Positions 16,802 to 24,164 of a DNA stretch of 35,192 nt are shown here, piece by piece. The stretch is from positions 1 through 35,192 of the forward strand of contig CALCEA010000050.1 of assembly GCA_937900675.1 (NCBI GenBank), given 5' to 3'. Every line of letters begins with the position of its first letter. The stretch's first letter is position 1. The notes under the pieces are model-generated. The model made no database searches, had not been told where the DNA came from, and saw nothing but the letters and a program-made list of their open reading frames with translations. Both the position numbers and the translations under genes were made by a program. Source of the stretch: an uncultured Chitinophagaceae bacterium. Its GTDB lineage: Bacteria; Bacteroidota; Bacteroidia; Chitinophagales; Chitinophagaceae.

Positions 16802-17164
16802 TTAAGCAGCATTAAACTTGGGAGGTGGGGTTGAAAATTCAGGATGAAACTGAATTTTGTCTTTAGAATTGTATAATTTAAATTCTAGTTTTTGAAAATT
16901 CAACAATGCGAATTCTTTATTGTTTGCGTTGAATATTTTAATTTCAAAATGATTGTTTTCGTCTTTTGTTTCGTCTTCTTGTTCTGGCAAATCTTTTGTT
17001 TCCAAATGTTGTGTAGTCTCTTTTTGATCAGATCCTTTTTTGACAAAAGAGCTTGCTGTTAATTTGTTGGATTTCATGGAAAAGCAAGGCAGGTTTACCA
17101 ATAGAATTTGTAAACAAATTAATATGCTGATGGCTTTTTTTGTATGGTATAAAATAGCTTCCAT
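16802..17164 (-). CDS. Small exported or membrane-anchored protein heading the efflux operon
   Basis: A 120-residue protein from ATG 17164. A longer frame starting at TTG 17176 is rejected because that TTG lies in the -7 promoter box. Residues about 9-28 (ISILICLQILLVNLPCFS) are a hydrophobic segment that is either a signal peptide or an N-terminal anchor. The middle is charged and low in complexity (KETTQHLETKDLPEQEDETK). The C-terminal 45 residues look like short beta strands ending FSTPPPKFNAA. I do not recognise a family. It is the first gene behind the efflux operon promoter, about 70 bp upstream of the adaptor gene, so a role linked to efflux is possible but only inferred. Confidence 0.62.
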   Translation of the reverse strand: MEAILYHTKKAISILICLQILLVNLPCFSMKSNKLTASSFVKKGSDQKETTQHLETKDLPEQEDETKDENNHFEIKIFNANNKEFALLNFQKLEFKLYNSKDKIQFHPEFSTPPPKFNAA

Positions 17165-17173
17165 GAATTGCCG

Positions 17174-17181
17174 CAAAGTTA
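17174..17181 (-). promoter_or_regulatory. -7 box of the RND efflux operon
   Basis: CAAAGTTA on the + strand reads TAACTTTG on the minus strand, 9 bp before the ATG at 17164, implying a very short leader. I see no clear -33 element; that region is occupied by an inverted repeat, which could mean activator or repressor control. Confidence 0.55.
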
Positions 17182-17219
17182 TTCAACTATAACAATGTGT
17201 TTAGTAAATAGTTGAATAA
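17179..17219. repeat. 12-bp perfect inverted repeat, candidate operator
   Basis: TTATTCAACTAT at 17179-17190 and ATAGTTGAATAA at 17208-17219 are exact reverse complements separated by 17 bp. The left arm touches the -7 box of the efflux operon and the repeat spans its -33 region, within the divergent gap to the plug-protein gene. Position suggests a repressor or activator site; no regulator gene is in the window. Confidence 0.5.
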
Positions 17220-17266
17220 ATACCTAAAATCGATAGTATAATGCCGATTAGTCTTAATTTTATAGC

Positions 17267-17845
17267 ATGAGCATACGAATATTTTCTATTTTATTGATTT
17301 TCATTGGTTTATCCCATTTTGGCATAGCCCAAAATGATACTACCACTTTACAGCAGGTAACCGTGAAAAAGAGATTACCCTCTCCTGTAACAATTGTCAA
17401 TGACAGGTATGCTTCTAGAGGTATGTTCAAGAATACAGTCAATGTAAAAATGCTGGATTTTATAAACAATCCTCCCGCTGCCACCAATCTTCCCATTTTG
17501 GAATATTTAAGAGGAAAATTTGCGGGGGTTTATATTGAAAGAGGGATGAATGGGAATTATATTATTACATCGGGAAGGGTTAAAACATTTACAGATGATG
17601 CTGGGGTAAAAATATATTTAGATGAACAACAAATTGATGCAGATTTTTTGTCTGATATCTTTCCAAAGGATGTGGCATTGGTAAAATATTTCCAACCTGG
17701 AGCCTCCATGAGCACTGCCCTGGCGGCATCTTCAGGTACTTTGGCCATTTATACTAGAAAAGGGGAAGACATGTTTAATTTCAGTGATAAATATGAGATG
17801 AAATCCATTAATAAGATTGTCGATTCTTTAAAGAAGAACCAGTAG
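17267..17845 (+). CDS. Exported TonB-receptor plug-domain protein without a barrel
   Basis: A 192-residue protein with a signal peptide (about 1-20, ending FGIAQ). The rest resembles a single TonB-dependent receptor plug: TTLQQVTVKKRLPSP near the N-terminus like the start of a plug, then ILEYLRGKFAGVYIERG, IYLDEQQID, IFPKDVALVKYFQPGAS and a final SGTLAIYTRKG strand. No beta-barrel follows, and the stop is followed by a separate promoter and gene, so it is not an obvious frameshifted receptor. It might act with another receptor or with TonB-like partners; function is unknown. It diverges from the efflux operon across the inverted repeat. Confidence 0.75.
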   Translation: MSIRIFSILLIFIGLSHFGIAQNDTTTLQQVTVKKRLPSPVTIVNDRYASRGMFKNTVNVKMLDFINNPPAATNLPILEYLRGKFAGVYIERGMNGNYIITSGRVKTFTDDAGVKIYLDEQQIDADFLSDIFPKDVALVKYFQPGASMSTALAASSGTLAIYTRKGEDMFNFSDKYEMKSINKIVDSLKKNQ

Positions 17846-17854
17846 GCTTTTCCT

Positions 17855-17862
17855 TATTTTTG
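17855..17862 (+). promoter_or_regulatory. -7 box of the radical SAM gene
   Basis: TATTTTTG matches TAnnTTTG and ends 16 bp before the TTG start at 17879. No well-spaced -33 element was seen. Confidence 0.42.
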
Positions 17863-17878
17863 TGTCAAATAATTATTC

Positions 17879-20074
17879 TTGTCAGCACCGGTATTACTTA
17901 TTACGCCTCCATTTACTCAATTAAATACACCGTATCCGGCAACTGCGTATCTAAAAGGTTTTTTCAATACCAAAAATATACAAACTGTTCAGGCTGATTT
18001 TGGTATTGAAGTCATATTAGCTTTATTTAATCAAGAAGGACTTCAACACCTTTTTGAAACGATTGAAAAAAAAGAGCTTACACTAAGCGAGAATGCAACT
18101 AGAATAATTGCATTAAAAGACAGATACATATATACCATTGATCAGGTGGTTCAATTTTTACAAGGGAAACAAAATACATTAGCACATAGTATTTGTACCC
18201 GTAAGTTCTTACCAGAAGCAAATAGGTTTAATCAAATTGATGATTTAAAATGGGCATTTGGTAGTATGGGTAAGCAGGATATGGCGAAGCATATTGCAAC
18301 ATTGTATTTGGAAGATTTAAGCGACTTGATCCAAGAAACAGTAGATGAGCATTTTGGTTTTAGTAGATATGCCGAAGCATTAGGAAGGTCTGCTAATCAA
18401 TTTGATGAATTGTATGAATCCTTACAACAACCTTATACTTATATCGATGAAATCTTGATTCAAATACTATCAAAAAGAATGGAGGATGTTCAACCCAAAC
18501 TGGTTTGCTCATCAGTTCCGTTTCCGGGAAATTTATATACATCTTTAAGATGTGGACAATGGATTAAAAAACATTATCCATCCATAAAAGTAGCCATGGG
18601 TGGTGGTTTTGCGAATACTGAACTAAGGTCTTTAAAAGATAAAAGAGTTTTTGAATTCTATGATTTTATCACTTTGGATGATGGTGAAGCTCCATTAGAA
18701 GTGTTGATTAATTATATAGATGGAAAAGAAAAATTAGAAAATTTAAAACGATGTTTTACTTTGGTCAACGGCGAGGTAGAATACATCAATAATAGTTCTT
18801 GTGCGGATTACAAGCAAGGTCAAGTGGGTACCCCAGATTATAGCGGTTTATTATTAGAAGAGTATATTTCTGCTATTGAAGTGATTAATCCTATGCATAG
18901 TTTATGGAGCGATGGAAGATGGAATAAATTGACCATGGCGCATGGCTGTTACTGGGGTAAATGTACTTTCTGTGACATCTCATTGGATTATATAAAAAAC
19001 TATGAGCCATTAACTGCAGGAATCTTAGTAGATAGGATGGAGGAGTTGATTGCTGCAAATGGAGAAAGAGGATTTCATTTTGTAGATGAAGCTGCGCCGC
19101 CAAGTTTAATGAAGGCTTTGGCCATAGAAATTATCAAGAGAAAATTAGTAGTAAGTTGGTGGGCCAATGTGAGATTTGAAAAAAGTTTCACCCAAGACTT
19201 ATGTATATTATTACGCGCTTCAGGTTGTATTGCAGTAAGTGGTGGATTAGAAGTAGCATCTGATAGATTGTTGGAATTAATTCAAAAAGGTATTACTGTG
19301 GCACAGGTTGCTAGAGTGAGTAAAAACTTTTCGGAATCTGGAATTATGGTACATGCCTATTTAATGTATGGCTTTCCAACTCAAACAGTGCAAGAAACCA
19401 TTGATTCATTAGAGATGGTCAGACAAATGTTTGAGACAGGTGTTTTACAATCTGCTTTCTGGCATTTATTTACGATGACAGCGCATAGTCCAATTGGATT
19501 GGATCCTGCGGCTTACAAAGTAAAAAAGCAAACAGAAGAACTGGGTACATTTGCCAATAATGATATTCAACATGAAGATCCAACAGGTGCCAATCATGAA
19601 TTATTTGGATATGGTTTAAAAAAGGCATTATTCAATTACATGCATGGAACTTGTTTGGATTTTCCATTACATAAATGGTTTGATTTTAAAACACCCAACA
19701 CCACTATCCCCAAAGACTATATCCAAAAAGCAATTCTAGAACCTGAATTAATTTCTTCTACTCATTATAAAACCATATGGATTGGCACCATGCCTACTTA
19801 TCAGTTAATACAAAAATCCAAAAAGGGTAATAAATGGGAAGAGATGCAATTGCAATTTCAAACCAGCTCTAATTCTTTTTCTATATCCATCGATCCAAAG
19901 CAAGCAGATTGGTTTTTAAAAATATTACCCCAATTGAGTGTAGAAAATTCAAATGGTCTTTTGCTTTCTGAAATTAAATCTTCTTATCAAGCAGCAGGTC
20001 TTGATGGGTTTGAATTATTCTGGGATAATAAACCGATTAATACTTTATCAAAAGCAGGACTTTTAAGAGTTTAG
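17879..20074 (+). CDS. B12-binding-type radical SAM protein with CX4CX2C motif
   Basis: A 731-residue protein. The start is TTG at 17879: the family-like opening APVLLITPPFTQLNTPYP begins at once, and no in-frame ATG is available before it. Residues about 1-310 resemble a cobalamin-binding Rossmann region (LVCSSVPFPGNLYTSLRCGQ, VAMGGGFANTE, then FITLDDGEAPLEVL) without a DxHxxG motif, as in base-off-less B12 radical SAM enzymes. The [4Fe-4S] site is HGCYWGKCTFCD with Cys357, Cys362 and Cys365, a CX4CX2C spacing rather than the usual CX3CX2C. A TIM-barrel core follows (AVSGGLEVASDRLLELIQKG, YLMYGFPTQTVQ). The substrate is unknown. An SDR gene follows after 55 bp. Confidence 0.83.
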   Translation: MSAPVLLITPPFTQLNTPYPATAYLKGFFNTKNIQTVQADFGIEVILALFNQEGLQHLFETIEKKELTLSENATRIIALKDRYIYTIDQVVQFLQGKQNTLAHSICTRKFLPEANRFNQIDDLKWAFGSMGKQDMAKHIATLYLEDLSDLIQETVDEHFGFSRYAEALGRSANQFDELYESLQQPYTYIDEILIQILSKRMEDVQPKLVCSSVPFPGNLYTSLRCGQWIKKHYPSIKVAMGGGFANTELRSLKDKRVFEFYDFITLDDGEAPLEVLINYIDGKEKLENLKRCFTLVNGEVEYINNSSCADYKQGQVGTPDYSGLLLEEYISAIEVINPMHSLWSDGRWNKLTMAHGCYWGKCTFCDISLDYIKNYEPLTAGILVDRMEELIAANGERGFHFVDEAAPPSLMKALAIEIIKRKLVVSWWANVRFEKSFTQDLCILLRASGCIAVSGGLEVASDRLLELIQKGITVAQVARVSKNFSESGIMVHAYLMYGFPTQTVQETIDSLEMVRQMFETGVLQSAFWHLFTMTAHSPIGLDPAAYKVKKQTEELGTFANNDIQHEDPTGANHELFGYGLKKALFNYMHGTCLDFPLHKWFDFKTPNTTIPKDYIQKAILEPELISSTHYKTIWIGTMPTYQLIQKSKKGNKWEEMQLQFQTSSNSFSISIDPKQADWFLKILPQLSVENSNGLLLSEIKSSYQAAGLDGFELFWDNKPINTLSKAGLLRV

Positions 20075-20129
20075 TGTATTCATTTTCAAACAATTTTATT
20101 GGTTCATTGTTATAAATGAAACAATTATC

Positions 20130-20825
20130 ATGGCAAATTATTTAATAGTAGGCGGGTCCTCTGGAATCGGTAAATCATTAGTAGATCAATTAGTACAAGA
20201 AGGACATCAGGTTTTTGCAACATACAATACGCATCCTGTAGATGCATCTTTTTCTAATCTAAGTTATCATGCATTAAATGTGTTGGACGAAAAAATTGAT
20301 TTGTCATTTTTGCCTGAAAGGCTTGATGGCATTGCGTTTTGTCCAGGTGCGATTGCTTTAAGACCTTTTGCAAGAATTCAACCTGCAGATTTTATTGCTG
20401 ATTATAATTTACAAGTTGTAGGCGCAATCAAAGTGATTCAAGCAGCATTGCCTGCTTTAAAAAATGCAGAACAAGCATCCATTGTTTTATTCTCAACAGT
20501 AGCAGTTCAATTGGGTTTAAATTTTCACTCTTTAGTGTCTGCTTCAAAAGGTGCAATTGAAGGATTAACTAAATCATTGGCAGCGGAATTAGCCCCAAAA
20601 ATTAGGGTGAATGCTATTGCGCCATCTTTAACCAATACACCCTTAGCAGCAAGTTTATTAAATTCAGATCAAAAAGTAGAAGCGAATGCTGAAAGACACC
20701 CCTTAAAAAGGGTGGGTCAACCAGAGGATATATCCGCTATGGCAGCCTTCCTTTTAAGCCCCAAAACAAGCTGGATCACAGGCCAAATTCTTTCGGTGGA
20801 TGGAGGTATGGGCGTACTTAAGTAG
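20130..20825 (+). CDS. SDR-fold protein with atypical active site
   Basis: A 231-residue short-chain dehydrogenase/reductase. The cofactor motif VGGSSGIGKS is at residues 7-16. The catalytic region reads FHSLVSASKGAIEGL: Lys140 is in place, but position 136, where SDRs carry Tyr of YxxxK, is Val. Ser122 in FSTVAV is a candidate for the active-site Ser. The NNAG strand is replaced by CPGAIA. The C-terminal RVNAIAPSLTNTPLAASL and SWITGQILSVDGG are normal. It either uses another residue or binds NAD(P) without standard catalysis. It lies 55 bp after the radical SAM gene on the same strand and may be co-transcribed. Confidence 0.85.
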   Translation: MANYLIVGGSSGIGKSLVDQLVQEGHQVFATYNTHPVDASFSNLSYHALNVLDEKIDLSFLPERLDGIAFCPGAIALRPFARIQPADFIADYNLQVVGAIKVIQAALPALKNAEQASIVLFSTVAVQLGLNFHSLVSASKGAIEGLTKSLAAELAPKIRVNAIAPSLTNTPLAASLLNSDQKVEANAERHPLKRVGQPEDISAMAAFLLSPKTSWITGQILSVDGGMGVLK

Positions 20826-20953
20826 TTCAAATTCAATTTGTTGAACATTTATTAACTAACAATCGTTATCTAATTAAACAATTTTCTTAACTATCTCTTA
20901 ACATTTGTTCTAAATTTTGCTTAATTTAGTCTCTTAAGTAAAACAAAAAGCAA

Positions 20954-23900
20954 ATGAAGAAAATTGTATCAACACTCTTCTTGGCTGTTTTAGTATTTGC
21001 AACTGCAAGTGCTCAGGTTCGTTCTGTAACCGGTTCGGTTAAAGACGAAAAGGGCGTTGGCGTAGCTTATGCAACAGTGAAAGTAAAGGGTCAATCATCA
21101 GCGGTTGTGGCTGATGCCAATGGTAACTTCAAAATTAATGCTGCTGCAACTGCAAGTTTGCAAGTAAGTGCAACAGGTTTCGCTTCTACAGAAGTGAAAG
21201 CTGCATCTGCAACTTTAAGCATTGTTTTGAATCGTCAAGTAGACGCATTAAATGATGTAGTAGTTACCGCTCAAGGTATCCGTAAGAAAGCAAAAGAAAT
21301 CGGATATTCTTATGCAAAAGTATCTAACGAAGACATTTCAGTAGGTCGTTCTCCTCAGTTAACTCAAGCCTTAGCGGGTAAGGTTTCTGGTTTAGCGGTG
21401 TATACTGTAAATAACAGCGTTGATCCTGCTGTAAAAGTAGTATTGCGTGGTTACCGTTCATTAACTGGTAACAACGAAGCTTTAGTAGTAATCGATGGTA
21501 TGCAAACTACCTCTACTGCTTTAGCAACTATTAACCCACAAGATGTTGAAAGCGTATCTATCTTAAAAGGTGGTCAAGCTGCAACATTGTATGGTTCTGC
21601 GGGTGTTAACGGTGCTTTAGTAATCACTACTAAGCAAGGTTCAAAAGGTAAATTAAAAGTAGCATTTTCAAATGCAACAAACTTTGAAGACATTAGCTTC
21701 TTACCTTCTTTCCAAAACAAGTATGGTTCTGGTTCTCAATACTATCCATATAGCTTCGGCGAAGCTGGATACAATGCAGATCCTGTATTCCGTGCTAAAG
21801 AAAACTGGAGACCTTATGAAAACCAACAATATGGTGATGCTTACGATGGAAGCTTGCGTATTGCTGGTAGAGTTCTTCAAGATGGTAGCAAATTAATTAT
21901 CCCTTATGCTGATGTGCCTAATGTGCGTCGTAAGAGTTTTGACAGAGGTATCTCTATCAATAACCAAGCAAGCTTCCAAGGTGGTGATGAAACTTCTAGC
22001 TACTATTTATCAGTAGAAAATCAAAAAATCAACGGTATTGTTCCTGGTGATGTAAGTGATAGAACTGGTGTTCGCGTGAAGTCTACAAAAGAGTATGGTA
22101 AATTATCTACTACTTTTAACGCTGCTTACACTCAAATCTCTTACGACAGAACAACTGCTGATTTCCAAAACGATATCATCAACACTGCATCTTGGGTAGA
22201 TTTAACAACTATGAGAGATTGGAGAACAAATAAGTTCGCTAATCCAAATGGTTATTACAATGACTACTATAATAACCCTTATTTCAATAAGGATATTAAC
22301 CGTGCAAAATATAAGGATGCAAACTTTACAGGAAACTTTGATGTAACTTATAAAGTGGCTGATTGGATGAGCTTATATAACAGATTGGGTATTATGAATA
22401 ACTCTCGTACTGGTAAAAACACTACAGAGAAATTCACTTACTCTGACTGGGCTAAGAAAAGTGCATACATTCCAGAACCATATACACATGAAGATGATTA
22501 CCCAGGTATCTACCGCGCGATCTCTGATGTGTTAGGTCGTGTGAACGATTATTCTTCTACAGAGAATGTATTGAACAATGAATTCCAAGCTAGATTAGCT
22601 AAAGATTTAGGTGTGGTACAAAACAAATTAACTTTAGGTTATAGCTTATACCAAAGATATACTAAGGTTATCTCTGTTTCTTCTAGTTCAATCGTTGTAC
22701 CTGATGTTTACAATATCGATAATAGACAAGGTAACTTGGCTGGTTCTGAAGCGAACACTACAGAGCGTAAGCTTGGTTACTATGCCGATTTGAATACAAA
22801 CATTAAAGATTTAGAATGGATTAACTTGAACGTTACTGGTCGTTACGATCAAACTTCTCGTTTCTTTAAGCCAACAAGAGCTACTAATCAATACTCTTAT
22901 TTCTACTATGGTGCTGCATTGTCTTTCATTTTGACAGATGCGATACCAAGTATCAAGAGCAATACTTTAAACTATGCTAAATTGCGTACTTCTTATAACA
23001 AGAACGGTAACGATAACATTCCATTATATGGTTTGGATTTAGCTTTTGCGAATGGTGCTAACTTCCCTTATGGTTCAAATGTAGGTTTAACAGTAGGTAA
23101 TACTTTGCCTGATGCTAACTTAAAGCCAGAGTTTGTAACAGCTATGGAAGTAGGTGCTGAATTAAGCATGTTTAAGAACAGAGTTAACCTAGATTTATCT
23201 TGGTATAACCAATCTTCAGTAGGTCAAGTATTATCAGTTAAAGTACCTAACTCAACAGGTTTCTCTAACTTGTTAATCAACGTGGGTGAAGTGAAGAACT
23301 TTGGTTATGAAGGTGATTTAAAAGTTCAAATCTTAAGAAATACAGCTGTGAAGTGGGATGCGAATGTGAGATATTCTTACAACGATAACCAAGTGGTAAG
23401 CTTATATCCTGGTATTACTGCATTTGCATACGGAGGATACTCTTATGCAACATCTAATGTAATCTTAGGTGAGCGTTTTCCTATGTTAAAAACAAACGGA
23501 TATTTCTGGAATGCTGATCATACTTTAAGAAGAGTAAATGCTACAACTGGTTATCCAGTTCAAAACACTGCTTTATCTAATCGTGGTGGTACTTTACCTC
23601 GTGATATGGTTGGTTTAGGATCTTCTGTTTCTTACAAAGATTTCAGATTCTCTTTCAACTTTGAATACCGTGGTGGAAATGTTATGTATGCTGACTTAGG
23701 TCGTCAAATGACATTTACAGGTTCTGGTAAGTGGACTGAGAACAGACTAGACCAAGTATTTGCTAATTCATACTATTTAGATGCGGCAGGTAAAGAAGTT
23801 GCTAATACATCAATCAAAGTTCGTGAACCAGAGTATGCACTTTGGGTAAACAACTACCGTTTGATTGCTGAAAACTTCGTTACACCAGGATGGTTTATTA

Positions 23901-24139
23901 AATTAAGAGACGTTAACTTGTCTTACTCTTTACCAGCAAGTTTGGTGAAAAAATCTAAGATCTTTAGTGCAGCTAATGTAGCTTTATACGGAAGAAACTT
24001 ATTTACAATTGTAGACAAGGCAAACATGTACACTGACCCAGAATTCAGTTACACTTCAGGTAATGGTTTAGGTATTTCTAATACCGCTCAAACACCTCCA
24101 GTGCGTCAGTACGGTTTCAACGTAAACTTTGTATTTTAA
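20954..24139 (+). CDS. SusC/RagA-family TonB-dependent outer-membrane receptor
   Basis: A 1061-residue receptor with signal peptide (1-20, ending ATASA). Residues about 22-105 form a carboxypeptidase-regulatory-like domain (VTGSVKDEKGVGVAYATVKVKG), then a TonB-box/plug region from about 105 (DALNDVVVTAQG; LAGKVSGLAVYTV; EALVVIDGMQTT; SILKGGQAATLYGSAGVNGALVITTKQG), then a 22-strand-type barrel to a terminal aromatic in NVNFVF. It imports a ligand captured by the SusD partner encoded 25 bp downstream. No glycosidase or peptidase of a utilisation locus is beside it. Codons are markedly of the CGT/AAC/TAC/ATC type, unlike neighbours. Upstream, TAAATTTTG at 20911-20919 resembles a -7 box with one extra base. 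Confidence 0.96.
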   Translation: MKKIVSTLFLAVLVFATASAQVRSVTGSVKDEKGVGVAYATVKVKGQSSAVVADANGNFKINAAATASLQVSATGFASTEVKAASATLSIVLNRQVDALNDVVVTAQGIRKKAKEIGYSYAKVSNEDISVGRSPQLTQALAGKVSGLAVYTVNNSVDPAVKVVLRGYRSLTGNNEALVVIDGMQTTSTALATINPQDVESVSILKGGQAATLYGSAGVNGALVITTKQGSKGKLKVAFSNATNFEDISFLPSFQNKYGSGSQYYPYSFGEAGYNADPVFRAKENWRPYENQQYGDAYDGSLRIAGRVLQDGSKLIIPYADVPNVRRKSFDRGISINNQASFQGGDETSSYYLSVENQKINGIVPGDVSDRTGVRVKSTKEYGKLSTTFNAAYTQISYDRTTADFQNDIINTASWVDLTTMRDWRTNKFANPNGYYNDYYNNPYFNKDINRAKYKDANFTGNFDVTYKVADWMSLYNRLGIMNNSRTGKNTTEKFTYSDWAKKSAYIPEPYTHEDDYPGIYRAISDVLGRVNDYSSTENVLNNEFQARLAKDLGVVQNKLTLGYSLYQRYTKVISVSSSSIVVPDVYNIDNRQGNLAGSEANTTERKLGYYADLNTNIKDLEWINLNVTGRYDQTSRFFKPTRATNQYSYFYYGAALSFILTDAIPSIKSNTLNYAKLRTSYNKNGNDNIPLYGLDLAFANGANFPYGSNVGLTVGNTLPDANLKPEFVTAMEVGAELSMFKNRVNLDLSWYNQSSVGQVLSVKVPNSTGFSNLLINVGEVKNFGYEGDLKVQILRNTAVKWDANVRYSYNDNQVVSLYPGITAFAYGGYSYATSNVILGERFPMLKTNGYFWNADHTLRRVNATTGYPVQNTALSNRGGTLPRDMVGLGSSVSYKDFRFSFNFEYRGGNVMYADLGRQMTFTGSGKWTENRLDQVFANSYYLDAAGKEVANTSIKVREPEYALWVNNYRLIAENFVTPGWFIKLRDVNLSYSLPASLVKKSKIFSAANVALYGRNLFTIVDKANMYTDPEFSYTSGNGLGISNTAQTPPVRQYGFNVNFVF

Positions 24140-24164
24140 TCACCACAACTAAAAATATACAGAT

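Noticed and set aside
17165..17176. TTG start adding four residues to the small exported protein
   Set aside because: The TTG overlaps the minus-strand -7 box; ATG 17164 gives a normal signal segment.
17267..17845. Frameshifted full TonB receptor
   Set aside because: No barrel sequence follows in any frame; an unrelated gene with its own -7 box begins 34 bp later.
20825..20846. Inverted repeat GTTCAA/TTGAAC after the SDR gene as a terminator or operator
   Set aside because: Only 6-bp AT-rich arms, no U tract; within chance expectation.
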